NCBI RefSeq assembly: GCF_012933445.1
Contig: NZ_JABBNC010000016.1
Location: 62,001-126,000 of the forward strand
Source: Actinoplanes sp. TBRC 11911
Lineage (GTDB): Bacteria > Actinomycetota > Actinomycetes > Mycobacteriales > Micromonosporaceae
Direction: 5' to 3'
Length of the DNA stretch: 64,000 nucleotides
Within the stretch, counting starts at the first letter, position 1. The number at the start of each line of letters is the position of its first letter. Made by a program: the position numbers and the translations under genes. Below, in pieces: positions 32,972-41,959 of the stretch. Below the pieces are notes generated by a model. The model was not told where the DNA came from. It did no database searches and worked only from the letters and a program-made list of their open reading frames with translations.

Positions 32972-33862
32972 CTACCCCTTGACGTACGAAAGCTTCTCGG
33001 CGATCAGGCCACCGTGGACGCGGAACAGGTCCACACCTCGTACGTGACCGTCCGGCCAGTCGTAACGCCACTGCACGATCACCCGGTCGTCGGCCGCGAA
33101 GCGCGACTCGGTGGTAAAGCGATGATCGCCGGGCGCGGCCAGGAAAAGATTCCAAGCCGCCCGGACCGCGTCGGTGCCCACGTGCCGTTCCCCGTCCGGC
33201 GGCATGGTCGACTCGAAGACGCAGTCGGCGGTCATGCTCGCCATGATCGCGTCGGGATCCTTGCCGGCCAGCGCGGTGTCGAACCGGTCCACCGCGGCCA
33301 GGGTCTCGGATCGGCCGAACATCGCCAGCAGCCGCGCCTGCGGTTCGGCGGCGTCACTCATCACCGGCCGCGGACCCACCACCCCGTACGCCCGATAGAT
33401 CTCCTCCATTCCGGCGAACCACGTGGCGACCGCCGTCACCAGGTCGTCATCCAGGCGCAGATTCGTGCCCGCCGCGGTGGCCAGATCCCACGCGTGTACG
33501 AGATGGTCGGCGGCGAGCTGGCGCAGATACTCGTCGAGCGGCGTGGGCCCGGCCGACAACGCCACCAGGTCGTCGTCACGGGCGTTGTCGATCGCGCGGG
33601 CGGCGGCCGAGCGCGCGGCGGACCAGGCGGCAACCGGATCCGCGCCGAGCAGGTCGCCGTCGAGGGCGCCGCCGACGTCGGCGATGGTCCGGCCGGCGGT
33701 CAGTTCGGCGGCCCACCGGTTCTCGCCGACCACATGGTTGACCAGCGCGTGCGCGTCCCAGTCGGCGCACGGCGTCGCGGCGGTGTAGCGATCGGGCGGC
33801 ATCGCGCGGACGGCGGCGTCGAAGATCGCGACGGCCTTGGCGTACTGCTCCCGGGGTGTCAT
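32972..33862 (-). CDS. Fusion of DinB-like metal-binding domain and SnoaL domain
   Basis: 296 residues from the ATG at 33862. Residues ~1-190 match the TIGR03086/mycothiol maleylpyruvate isomerase N-domain (DinB-like four-helix bundle): ATPCADWDAHALVNHVVGE and ADHLVHAWDLATA supply the expected His ligands. Residues ~195-296 are a SnoaL-like NTF2-fold domain (VDRFDTALAGKDPDAIMASM, DLFRVHGGLIAEKLSYV). The fusion of the two is unusual. It overlaps the upstream cupin gene by 4 bp (ATGA). The reaction is unknown; a mycothiol-dependent role is only suggested by the first domain. Confidence 0.85.
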   Translation of the reverse strand: MTPREQYAKAVAIFDAAVRAMPPDRYTAATPCADWDAHALVNHVVGENRWAAELTAGRTIADVGGALDGDLLGADPVAAWSAARSAAARAIDNARDDDLVALSAGPTPLDEYLRQLAADHLVHAWDLATAAGTNLRLDDDLVTAVATWFAGMEEIYRAYGVVGPRPVMSDAAEPQARLLAMFGRSETLAAVDRFDTALAGKDPDAIMASMTADCVFESTMPPDGERHVGTDAVRAAWNLFLAAPGDHRFTTESRFAADDRVIVQWRYDWPDGHVRGVDLFRVHGGLIAEKLSYVKG

Positions 33863-34230
33863 CGGGGTGCGCCCTTGGCGTATTCGCTCGCGCCGAACCA
33901 GTCCACGACCACGACCGGCTCGTCGCCCACGACCCACGCGTCGTGCCCGGACGGCAGCGACGTCACGTCGCCCGGACCGGCGTCGAACGTGTCCCCGTCG
34001 GCCATCGAGATCCGTAGGACCCCGGAGACGTGGTACTGGAAGTGCGGGGCCTCGCAGAGGTCGGTGCCGGCGATCGGCTTCACGTCGTCGGACCAACGCC
34101 ACCCCGGCTCGAGGACAAGCCGGCCGATGTCCGACGTTCCGACGCGCACCAATTCGAGTCTCCCGTGGGTGAACGTACGGGTCTCGTCGGGCTTTTCGAA
34201 CGTAAGATGCTGGGTGGTCTGTTCGGACAT
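33859..34230 (-). CDS. Small cupin-fold protein
   Basis: 123 residues from the ATG at 34230 (GGGAGGG 5 bp upstream; the ATG at 34233 is too close). It is a single-domain beta-barrel: GWRWSDDVKPIAG, CEAPHFQYHVSGVLRISMADG, split over the cupin-1 metal motif (H-x-Q-Y-H), and GDVTSLPSGHDAWVVGDEPV as cupin-2. It is coupled to the DinB-SnoaL gene. Likely a ligand-binding or isomerase-type cupin; substrate unknown. Divergent from the large SARP regulator, which it may serve or be regulated by. Confidence 0.8.
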   Translation of the reverse strand: MSEQTTQHLTFEKPDETRTFTHGRLELVRVGTSDIGRLVLEPGWRWSDDVKPIAGTDLCEAPHFQYHVSGVLRISMADGDTFDAGPGDVTSLPSGHDAWVVGDEPVVVVDWFGASEYAKGAPR

Positions 34231-34283
34231 CATGCCCTCCCGGTCGTTGATGATTCCGTGGACCCGACGCTAGGAGCGCGCCC

Positions 34284-37200
34284 TTGCAGGCATCTGGCGG
34301 GAATCTAGCGGCGCGCGTCGAAATCCGGCTTATGGGCCGGTTCGCGGTCCTTCGCGACGGTGTGGAGATCGACGAATCGGCGTTTCACGGCCGCAAGGCG
34401 CGCCAACTGCTCCGCGTCCTCGCCACGCGGCAATGCCAGTTCGTGCCCAACGACGTGCTCGCCGCCGCGTTGTGGCCGGAGCGGCCGCCCGCGAACCCGT
34501 CCGCGAACCTGCAGGTCCTGGTCAATCGGGCGCGCCGGGCGGTGGGGCGGGCCGAGCTGATCCGCACCGGACCCGGCGGGTACGCCCTGGCCGGGCCGCC
34601 GGACTGCACGGTCGACACGGAACTGTTCCTGGCCGCGGTGGACCGGGCCGGCCGAGCGCAAGGGGCGCCCGCGTTCACGGCCTATCGGGACGCGCTGGCG
34701 ACGGTGGCGGAGCCGTTGGCCGAGGACACGTATGCCGACTGGGCACGGGCGTACCGGGAAAGGGTCTTGCAGAGCCGGCAGATCGCCTGGGAACGGGCGG
34801 CGGCGCTGGCGGTTGATCTCGGTGATCTGGTCGAGGCTGTCGAATACGCGAGCACCGCGGCCGGCGCCGAACCACTGCGGGAGGCCGCGGCGCTGGCGTT
34901 GGTGCGTGCGCTGGCCGCGGCGGGTGATCGGGCGGCGGCGCTGGCCGAGTTCGACCGGTACCGCCGGGCGATCGCCGAGGAACTGGGCATCGATCCGTCG
35001 CCGCAGGCCGCGGAGCTGCACCGATTCGTGTTGCGATCCGACGTTCCGGATCGGCGGAATCTCGGCAGGCCCGTCGAGGCGGAGTTCCAAATGCTCCGGT
35101 TTGTCGGGCGGGACGAGGTGGTTCGGCAGGTGATCGCCCGGCTGCCGGCCGGCGCGGTGCAGATCGCGGGCCGGTCCGGCACCGGAAAGTCGCGGCTGAT
35201 CGAGGCGGTCGCCGAGGCGGTGCCGGCTCTCGTCGTGGCGGCGCATTGGGCGGATCGCGACGAGCCCTGGTCGCTGGGCCGGACACTGTTGCGCGCGGTG
35301 CTCGCCGACGCGGACCAGGTGACGCTTCCGGAACGGCTGCGGGCCGCGGTGGCCCAGTTGTTGCCCGAGTTCGATCAGCCGAGCAATTCGTTCGATCCGG
35401 AGACGCGCAACGCCCTGGTTCTGGAGGCGGCCCGGCGGCTGCTGGCGTCCGGGCCGAAACGGGTGGTCATCGTCGACGACCTGCAGTGGGCCGATGCGAG
35501 CAGCGTGCGGTTGTTGCGCGGGGTCGCCTGCCGCGTGGACGGGCCGCGGGTGATCCTCGCCTACCGGCCCGACGAGGTGTCGGTGGCGGTGACCGCGGAG
35601 ATGCTGCGGCGGCTGCCCGGGCAACCCGCGATCACGCTGGGTGGGCTCGGCGAATCCGCGCTGGCCGAGCTCATCGACGACGCCGCCACCGTCGCGGCCG
35701 TCGCCGGCGAGACCGACCGTACGCCGATGGCGGTGGCCGAGGCTCTTCGCGTGCTGCACGCCGAGGGGCTCATGTCGCCGGATCGCGGCGGGCGCTGGCA
35801 CGCGACCGGGGACCGTGCTGCCGAGCGGGCGCGGGCGATCGGGCGGGCCGGGCAGCGCCGGGCCATCGCGAACCGGGCGGCCACGCACGACGGTCCGGTG
35901 CTGCGGCTGTTGGCGTTGCTGGGCCGCGAGGCCGCCGTCCCGACGCTGGCCGCGGCGGCGGATCTGTCGTTACCGGACACGCTGGGGGTGCTGGACGAAC
36001 TCGCCGCGGCCGGCCTGGTGCGCCTGGGTGACCGCGGCTGGCGAACCGTGCACGACATGGTCGCCGAGGTCGTGGTCGCCGAGCTGAGCGACGGCACGCG
36101 GGCGCGGCTGCATGCCCGGCTGGCAACGGTCCTCGGCGAAGAGCGCGGGGATCTCACCGAGCAGGCTCGGCACTGGCTCGGCGCGGGCGAAGCGGTGCGG
36201 GCCGCCGAGGCGTACGCCCGAGCGGCGGCGCACGCCCTCGACCAGGTGGCCGACGCGGAAGCCGAGCACCTGGCCGCGGCCGGGCTGGCCACCGGCGGGG
36301 CTTCCGGAGGCGTACAGGCCGGTCTGTTTGAAACGAGGGCGCAGGCCCGTCGGCGGCGCGGCGACATCCCGGCAGCCCGCGACGATCTCCGGGCCGCACT
36401 CACCGGGTTCCCGGCCGGGCCGGCCCGCGCCCGGGTGCTGGCCGAGCTGGCGGTCCTCGACTCCGGCGCCGACGACCTGCGACGGGCGGCCGAGATCGCC
36501 GAGCTTGCGCTGGTCGAAGCGGGCGCGGACGACGACGCGCGCGCCGCGGCACTGGAGGTCGCGTCGGTCATCGACATGAACCTGGACCGCGCGGCTCGCG
36601 CCGAGGCCCGGGCCGCCGAGGCGCTGGCGATCTACACGCGAACCGGCGACTCCCGCGGCGCGGCCCGGATCCTGGACGCGCGCGCGATGGCGGCGTTCCT
36701 GCACGGCAGCATCGAGGACGGGGTGGCCGAGCTCGATCGTGCGGCGCATCTGTTCGAGAGCTCGGGCGACCTGATGCGCACGGTCACCCCCCGATCGACC
36801 TGCGGCCACGGACGCGTCCTGCTCGGCCGGGCCGCCGCCGGGCTCGCCGACACCGAACGCGCGCTGGACGTCGCCCGCACGCTCGGCCACCCGGAAGGCG
36901 AGACGTACGCGCTGTGGCATCGCTCGGAGGCCCGGTCCGCGCTCGGCCGCTCGGACGAGGCGCTGGCCGACGGACGCAGCGCCCTGGCGATCGCGCAGCG
37001 GATCAACCACCGGGGCTGGACGGCCACCGCCTGGCGGGCCGTCGGCATCGCGCATCAATGCCGCGGCGACCTGCCCGCCGCGCTGGCCGCGTTCCGGCAC
37101 TCGCTCGAGCACAGCGCCAACCTCGATCTCTTCTCCTGCTGGGCGGCGGCCCGCGCGGCACTCGCCTGCATCGGCCTGAAGCGCCTCGACGAGGCCGCTG

Positions 37201-37397
37201 AACTGGTCGAACATGCGCTGTCGACGGGCCCGGCACTGGGCCGTCACGAGGCTCGCTGGGCGGCCGCCGAGTTGGCCGTGGCATGTGACGACACAGACGC
37301 ACCAACTGTGATTCGCGCCGCTATCGCCGCGGCGTCGACGGCCGGCGCCCGCCTCTACCTGCCACGACTGACCTCGCTGAACGTGGCCGATGTGTGA
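34284..37397 (+). CDS. SARP-family regulator with AAA ATPase and TPR region
   Basis: Up to 1,037 residues if the TTG at 34284 is used; the ATG at 34332 would cut off the first beta strand. An OmpR-type DNA-binding domain (~15-95, GRFAVLRDGVEI start), a BTAD (~100-245, ending EELGIDPSPQAAELH), an AAA domain with Walker A GRSGTGKSR (~295) and Walker B KRVVIVDDLQWAD, and a long C-terminal TPR-like region. It resembles the large LAL/SARP hybrids that control secondary metabolism. Divergent from the cupin pair. Its own target is not evident. Confidence 0.88.
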   Translation: MQASGGNLAARVEIRLMGRFAVLRDGVEIDESAFHGRKARQLLRVLATRQCQFVPNDVLAAALWPERPPANPSANLQVLVNRARRAVGRAELIRTGPGGYALAGPPDCTVDTELFLAAVDRAGRAQGAPAFTAYRDALATVAEPLAEDTYADWARAYRERVLQSRQIAWERAAALAVDLGDLVEAVEYASTAAGAEPLREAAALALVRALAAAGDRAAALAEFDRYRRAIAEELGIDPSPQAAELHRFVLRSDVPDRRNLGRPVEAEFQMLRFVGRDEVVRQVIARLPAGAVQIAGRSGTGKSRLIEAVAEAVPALVVAAHWADRDEPWSLGRTLLRAVLADADQVTLPERLRAAVAQLLPEFDQPSNSFDPETRNALVLEAARRLLASGPKRVVIVDDLQWADASSVRLLRGVACRVDGPRVILAYRPDEVSVAVTAEMLRRLPGQPAITLGGLGESALAELIDDAATVAAVAGETDRTPMAVAEALRVLHAEGLMSPDRGGRWHATGDRAAERARAIGRAGQRRAIANRAATHDGPVLRLLALLGREAAVPTLAAAADLSLPDTLGVLDELAAAGLVRLGDRGWRTVHDMVAEVVVAELSDGTRARLHARLATVLGEERGDLTEQARHWLGAGEAVRAAEAYARAAAHALDQVADAEAEHLAAAGLATGGASGGVQAGLFETRAQARRRRGDIPAARDDLRAALTGFPAGPARARVLAELAVLDSGADDLRRAAEIAELALVEAGADDDARAAALEVASVIDMNLDRAARAEARAAEALAIYTRTGDSRGAARILDARAMAAFLHGSIEDGVAELDRAAHLFESSGDLMRTVTPRSTCGHGRVLLGRAAAGLADTERALDVARTLGHPEGETYALWHRSEARSALGRSDEALADGRSALAIAQRINHRGWTATAWRAVGIAHQCRGDLPAALAAFRHSLEHSANLDLFSCWAAARAALACIGLKRLDEAAELVEHALSTGPALGRHEARWAAAELAVACDDTDAPTVIRAAIAAASTAGARLYLPRLTSLNVADV

Positions 37398-37497
37398 CGG
37401 CTTGCATAGGACACGGGTCACATGTCCTGACACGCAGGAAACGTCCAGGAACGGAGAAACACTTAGCGCATACCACTTCTCACTGGAGGTGAGAGTA

Positions 37498-37962
37498 ATG
37501 GCCGAAACGTCACGGTACGGCGCCACCATGGCCGACCATCCCGACCTTGTCGAGATGCAGGCACGGTACGAGCGTGCCTCCGCCAGCGGTCCCGCCGTCA
37601 TCACCGACGGCCTCGTCCTGCTGGCCGGGCTGTGGCTTGCCATCTCTCCGTGGACGATCCACTTCAACGGGTCCGCGCCGGACGTCACGATCAGCAACCT
37701 GATCCTGGGCATCGCGGTCGCCGTAGTGGCACTGGGCCTGACCCTGATGCCACTACGTATGGCCCGCCTCAGCTGGGCGACCGCCGTAGTCGGCGCCTGG
37801 GTGATCGTCTCGCAATGGGTCATTCAGCAGTCCGGCAGCACGACCAGCATCAACCTCAACAACATCATCACCGGAGCAGTGATCCTGCTGCTCGGCGTCG
37901 CCGCGGCGACGATCCTGCTGCGCGCGGGCTCGCGACCGGTAACGGCGCGCCTGGCGTCCTGA
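37498..37962 (+). CDS. SPW-repeat membrane protein
   Basis: 154 residues, ATG at 37498 with GGAGG upstream. About 30 cytosolic residues, then four transmembrane helices with the SPW motif in LWLAISPWTIHF, and a degenerate second copy (VIVSQWVIQQ). SPW proteins are small four-helix membrane proteins of unknown function. The first ~100 bases downstream of the SARP gene form its leader. It ends at the terminator 37978-38009. Confidence 0.85.
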   Translation: MAETSRYGATMADHPDLVEMQARYERASASGPAVITDGLVLLAGLWLAISPWTIHFNGSAPDVTISNLILGIAVAVVALGLTLMPLRMARLSWATAVVGAWVIVSQWVIQQSGSTTSINLNNIITGAVILLLGVAAATILLRAGSRPVTARLAS

Positions 37963-37977
37963 TCGACTGAACCGAAC

Positions 37978-38009
37978 GAGCGGTGGCCGGCAGAAGCCGG
38001 TCACCGCTC
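37978..38009. terminator. Bidirectional hairpin terminator
   Basis: GAGCGGTGGCCGGC (37978-37991), loop AGAA, GCCGGTCACCGCTC (37996-38009): 14 bp with a single G-T wobble, between convergent SPW and CHY zinc-finger genes. Confidence 0.85.
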
Positions 38010-38015
38010 ACGTGT

Positions 38016-38327
38016 TCAAACCTCGAAGTACAGGTGCTTGTGCAGGCGGCAGCGCTCGTTGAACAGCGCCCCGCAATGCGGGCAGTTGTCGACCGCCAAG
38101 TAATTGTCGATGGTCAGCTCGCTCTGGCAGACGCCGCACAGAATCGCCTTCTCGCCGCGCTGATCCAGCGGCCACTGTGAAGCCGGGTGGTCGGCCGTCT
38201 CGGCGTGGCAGAGGTGGCACGGGTAATAGCGGTCGCAGCACGCGAACTTGATGGCGATCACGTCCACCGGCGTCGCGTAGTGCACGCACCGGGTCTGGTC
38301 GTCGACGGTCTTTCCGTAGATCTGCAT
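38016..38327 (-). CDS. CHY-type zinc-finger protein
   Basis: 103 residues with the CHY zinc-finger signature: CVHYATPVDVIAIKF, CCDRYYPCHLCHAE, and a second cluster CGVCQSEL...CPHCGALFNERC...HKHLYF. The Cys/His spacing provides several zinc sites. Family members are small stress-linked or ubiquitin-ligase-related proteins in eukaryotes; bacterial versions are uncharacterised. It lies 12 bp downstream of bioN and may be the last gene of the biotin operon, though function gives no support for this. Confidence 0.85.
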   Translation of the reverse strand: MQIYGKTVDDQTRCVHYATPVDVIAIKFACCDRYYPCHLCHAETADHPASQWPLDQRGEKAILCGVCQSELTIDNYLAVDNCPHCGALFNERCRLHKHLYFEV

Positions 38328-38339
38328 GGCTCTCTCGGG

Positions 38340-38936
38340 TCAGTCGATGCCGCGCGCCGTCAGGGCGTCGGCCAGGTCGTCGGCGTGCTTGAGCGCCATG
38401 ATGAGCAGCGGCACCACAAAGGTCAGAGGCGCCACCGGTACGCCTCGGGCCCGTTGCGCCTCCCGGATCTGCGCGGCGAATCCGGCGATCACCGGGATCG
38501 TGGTGATGGTCAGGGAGAGCATCAGGGCGACGCGTCCCGGGTTGACGCCGATCCGCCGCAACGGTGTCAGGGTGCGCTCGATGGCGTCGATGATCGCCTC
38601 GGTGCGGGTCGTCAGGGTGACCAGGTTGGCCAGCAGGATCACGGTGACCACCCGGACGATGTTGGCCGCCACGGTCAGCCCGGGCAGGAAGAAGATCTGC
38701 GCCGCCAGGATGAAGAGCATCAGCCAGCGCAGGCGATAAACCTGAAGACCGATTTCCCGTACGCCCATACCGGCCGACAAATAACACCCGGCGACCACCA
38801 CGACGGCGGAGGCGAGCACCCACGGGTTGGCCGGCGCCAGTGAGATGGCGAGCGCGAGCACCATGACGACGAGGAGTTTCGGCCCCGCAGGCAGCCGGTG
38901 CAGCCAGCTGCGCCCCGGCCGATAAAGGGAGATCAT
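38340..38936 (-). CDS. bioN: ECF transporter transmembrane protein (BioN-like)
   Basis: 198 residues, five or more transmembrane helices, CbiQ/EcfT family. The two conserved Ala-Arg-Gly helices that contact the ATPase appear as AQRARGVPVAP and DALTARGID at the C terminus. It is the T-component that couples BioM to the substrate-binding BioY encoded upstream. The ATG at 38936 overlaps the bioM stop by 4 bp. It is slightly short for the family (usually ~200-260), as is normal for BioN. Confidence 0.85.
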   Translation of the reverse strand: MISLYRPGRSWLHRLPAGPKLLVVMVLALAISLAPANPWVLASAVVVVAGCYLSAGMGVREIGLQVYRLRWLMLFILAAQIFFLPGLTVAANIVRVVTVILLANLVTLTTRTEAIIDAIERTLTPLRRIGVNPGRVALMLSLTITTIPVIAGFAAQIREAQRARGVPVAPLTFVVPLLIMALKHADDLADALTARGID

Positions 38937-39613
38937 GCGTCGGCCTCGTAACGGTCGATCACCGCTTTCGGTTCGCCCTGGTCGACGAGGCGGCCCGCGT
39001 CGAAACGCAGCGCGACATCGCAGCGGGCGGCGAGCCGCAGATCGTGGGTGACCAGCACCAGCTGCTGCGGCATCCGGTCGAGGAGGAAGCCGGCGATCCG
39101 CCTGCTGTTGACCCCGTCCAGGTACGCCGTCGGTTCGTCGGCCACGATCAGGCTGGGCTCCCCGATCAGCACCGCGGACAGCGCGAGCAGCTGCTTCTGC
39201 CCGCCGGAAAGCGTGTGCGCGGGCGAGTCGGCGTAGTCGGCGAGGCCCATCCGGTCGAGCACCGCGGTGACCCGCTGCCGGATCTCGTCGCGGGACAGGC
39301 CGCGGCGGCGCAGCGTGAACGCGGCGTCCTCGGCGACCGTCGGCATGATGATCTGCGCGTCCGGGTTGCTGAACACGAACCCGACGCGGCGCCGCAGCTC
39401 CTTGGCCTGCCGGACCGGGTCGACGCCGTGCACCCGGATGCTGCCCGTGGTCGGCGTGACCAGGCCGTTGAGTGTCCGGGCGAAGGTCGACTTGCCGGAT
39501 CCGTTGGACCCGATGACGGCGATGCGCCGCTCGTCCAGACGCACCGACAGGTCCCGTAGCGCTACCCGTCCGGGGTACTCGACCGTGACGTCGGTGAAGA
39601 CCAGCTCGCTCAT
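38933..39613 (-). CDS. bioM: ECF transporter ATPase (BioM-like)
   Basis: 226 residues, ABC ATPase: Walker A GSNGSGKST, Q-loop FVFSNPDAQIIMPTV, signature LSGGQKQLLALSAVL, Walker B LIVADEPTAYLD, H-loop VTHDLRLA. The N-terminal half of the Q-loop (NPDAQ) is typical of ECF/cobalt-type ATPases. It overlaps both neighbours by 4 bp (ATGA), thiolase upstream and bioN downstream. It energises biotin uptake with BioN and BioY. Confidence 0.9.
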   Translation of the reverse strand: MSELVFTDVTVEYPGRVALRDLSVRLDERRIAVIGSNGSGKSTFARTLNGLVTPTTGSIRVHGVDPVRQAKELRRRVGFVFSNPDAQIIMPTVAEDAAFTLRRRGLSRDEIRQRVTAVLDRMGLADYADSPAHTLSGGQKQLLALSAVLIGEPSLIVADEPTAYLDGVNSRRIAGFLLDRMPQQLVLVTHDLRLAARCDVALRFDAGRLVDQGEPKAVIDRYEADA

Positions 39614-40749
39614 CGGACGACCTGGAACAGCGCCGCCACGCCCAGCCCGCCACCGACGGCCGCGGTGGCCAGCCCGAGCGTGCCGGCCGGAGCGCCGGAC
39701 CGCACCAGCCGCGAGAAGAGCCGGACCACGCTGACCGCGGCGCTCGCGGCCCACGGGTGACCGAGGGCCAGGGCCCCGCCGTCGGCGCAGACCCGGGGGT
39801 CGACGTCCGCGCCGCCGGCGAGGCCCAGTCTGGTGAGGCCGGCCAGGGTCTGCGCGGCGAAGGCCTCCACGATCTCGATGGCGGCGACGTCGGCGAGGTC
39901 GAGGCCGAGGCTCTCCACCGCGGCGACCGCGCCGAGGCCGGGCAGTGCCGGATCGCAGCCGACGGTCGTGGTGGCCAGGATGGCGAGTCCGGGGGCGTCG
40001 CCGCGCGCTCCGGCAGGGACGATCGCCACGGCCGCGGCGCCGTCGCTGTCGCGGCAGGAGTTGCCCGCGGTCACGGTGCCGCCGTCGGCCGCGTCCGGGA
40101 ACAGCGCCGGGAAGCGGTTCAGCATCTTCGGGATGCGCTCGCGGGGGCCGTCGTCGGCCGGGGCGCCGTCGAGGCGTACGAGCTCGTCGGCGAAACCGCC
40201 CATCGCCCGCGTCCGCACCGCGAGCCGATGGCTGCGCGCGGCATACGCGTCCTGACGTGCGCGGGTGATGCGGTCGTGCACGGCGAGGTCCTGCGCGGCG
40301 CGAACCATGTCGGGGTCGGGGTGTCCGGGCGGGGCGAACGGTGCCCGGGCATAGGAGACCCCGTTTGCCGTACGCGTCGGCGCCGTCGACGTGCTCTCCA
40401 CGCCCCCGGCCACGCGCAGCCGGCCGTCGCCCGCGCGGATCGCCTCGGCCGCCGTCATGATGGCCGCCAAGCCACTGCCGCACTGCCGGTCGACCGTCAT
40501 GCCGGGCACCGCGACGTCCAGCCCGGCGGCCAGCGCGGACACCCGGGCGATGTTGCCACCCGGTCCCATGCAGTTGCCGAGCACGACGTCGCCCACCGGG
40601 CCGGTGGATCCGGTCGCGCGCGCCGCGTCGTCCACACAGGCCTGGATGACCGGGGCGGCGAGGTCCGCGGCACCGAGCCGGGCCAGTGCGCCACCTTTCA
40701 CCGTGATCGGGGTGCGCCGCGCCGCGACCACGACGGGTATCTCAGACAA
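39610..40749 (-). CDS. Thiolase-like acyl-CoA enzyme lacking the second cysteine
   Basis: 379 residues. The thiolase fold is clear: nucleophile VDRQCGSGL (Cys 90), AGGVESTS, and the catalytic His in ALGHPWAASA. Two other thiolase motifs are altered: NEAFA reads VEAFA, and the CIGGG loop carrying the general-base Cys reads AVGGG (Ala 364). The start is TTG at 40749, overlapping the acyl-CoA ligase stop by 8 bp. It sits inside the biotin transport operon, so it may act on pimeloyl-type or other short acyl-CoA. Without the base Cys, normal thiolysis is doubtful; a decarboxylative condensation is possible. Confidence 0.85.
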   Translation of the reverse strand: MSEIPVVVAARRTPITVKGGALARLGAADLAAPVIQACVDDAARATGSTGPVGDVVLGNCMGPGGNIARVSALAAGLDVAVPGMTVDRQCGSGLAAIMTAAEAIRAGDGRLRVAGGVESTSTAPTRTANGVSYARAPFAPPGHPDPDMVRAAQDLAVHDRITRARQDAYAARSHRLAVRTRAMGGFADELVRLDGAPADDGPRERIPKMLNRFPALFPDAADGGTVTAGNSCRDSDGAAAVAIVPAGARGDAPGLAILATTTVGCDPALPGLGAVAAVESLGLDLADVAAIEIVEAFAAQTLAGLTRLGLAGGADVDPRVCADGGALALGHPWAASAAVSVVRLFSRLVRSGAPAGTLGLATAAVGGGLGVAALFQVVR

Positions 40750-41959
40750 TGCGTGCCACCCGGCCCTCGATCGCGTCCCGGGTGATCTGCTCCCGGGCCG
40801 GCTTACCGGTCGTCGTGCGCGGCAGGCGTTCGGTCCAGAACCAGCGCCGCGGCCGGTGCGTGCCGGTGAGCAGCGCGTTCGCCCGCACCCGCAGCTCGCG
40901 GGAGCCGGGCGGCCGGTGGCCGGGCTCGGGTTCGATGACCGCGGCGACCAGCGACCCGGCACGCGGATGCGGCAGCGCGAACACCACGGCGTCGGCGATC
41001 CCGTCGATGCGCTGCAACGCCGCCTCGACATCCTCGGGGACGACGGTGGCCGCGGCGGTCAGGATGGCGCCGTCGCGGCGGCCGCGCAGTCGCAGCGGGC
41101 CGCGACCGTCGCCATCGACCAGGTCACCGACCGTGCCCCAGCCGTCGGCGTCCCGCTCGAACGGCCCCTCGCCGAGGTATCCGCCGGCGAAGTATTCCGA
41201 CCGGACCCAGAGGACACCGTCGTCGACGCGCAGCTCCACACCCTCGAACGGGCGCAGGCCCTGCCCGTCCGGGTCCACCGCGACGAACGACAGCTCGGCG
41301 GCGCCGTAGTAGCCGATCACCCGGATTCCTTCGGCCTCGGCCCGGCTCCGCAGCTCGGGGTCGAGCCGGGCGCCGCCGACGAGTGCCACCCGCAACCGGT
41401 GCGGCACGCCCGCCTCGGCGCGCTCGACGAAGTCCCGTAGGGCGTACGGGGTGCCGTGCAGCACCGTTGCGCGGTCCAGGTCGGCGTCCGAGACGCTGTG
41501 CGTGCGCGGCAGCAGGACGGTCGCGCCGATCGAGCGGGCGTGCGCGATCGAGAACATCGTCACCGACGAGACCAGCGGGGACGGCAGGTAGAGCACGTCC
41601 TCGGCGGTGAGGTCGGTCAGCTTCGCGACGGCGGGAAACGACGCGGACCACGACGACTCGGTGCGCACGATCATGCGGGGCGCGCCGGTGCTGCCCGAGG
41701 TGAACGTGCCCCAGGCCATCCCGGGCACCGGGTCTGCCGACTCGACGCGGCGGCGCAGGCCGTCCCAGTAGGTGGCGTCCCAGCGGTCGTCTCCGATCAC
41801 CGGAACGCCGCCGGCCAGGCGTACCGAAAGGGCTTTGGTAAGCGCGTCCACTCGGTTCGGCTCGCGGATCGGGACCACCCGGCCGGGCAGGTCGATGTCG
41901 GCCGCGACGCCGTCGGTCAGGTCCAGCACGGTGTCGCCGCAGATGAGGAGCGCGGTCAC
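40742..41959 (-). CDS. AMP-dependent acyl-CoA ligase
   Basis: 405 residues, shorter than the usual ~500-550 because the N-terminal part is reduced. ANL-superfamily motifs: TSGSTGAPRMIVR (A3 P-loop), GYYGAAELSF (A5), GWGTVGDLV (A7), and LPRTTTGKPAR with the A10 lysine. It makes acyl-adenylates and acyl-CoA; the operon suggests a biotin-related acid such as pimelate, but this is inference. The GTG start at 41959 overlaps the bioY stop by 4 bp (GTGA). Confidence 0.85.
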   Translation of the reverse strand: MTALLICGDTVLDLTDGVAADIDLPGRVVPIREPNRVDALTKALSVRLAGGVPVIGDDRWDATYWDGLRRRVESADPVPGMAWGTFTSGSTGAPRMIVRTESSWSASFPAVAKLTDLTAEDVLYLPSPLVSSVTMFSIAHARSIGATVLLPRTHSVSDADLDRATVLHGTPYALRDFVERAEAGVPHRLRVALVGGARLDPELRSRAEAEGIRVIGYYGAAELSFVAVDPDGQGLRPFEGVELRVDDGVLWVRSEYFAGGYLGEGPFERDADGWGTVGDLVDGDGRGPLRLRGRRDGAILTAAATVVPEDVEAALQRIDGIADAVVFALPHPRAGSLVAAVIEPEPGHRPPGSRELRVRANALLTGTHRPRRWFWTERLPRTTTGKPAREQITRDAIEGRVARIV

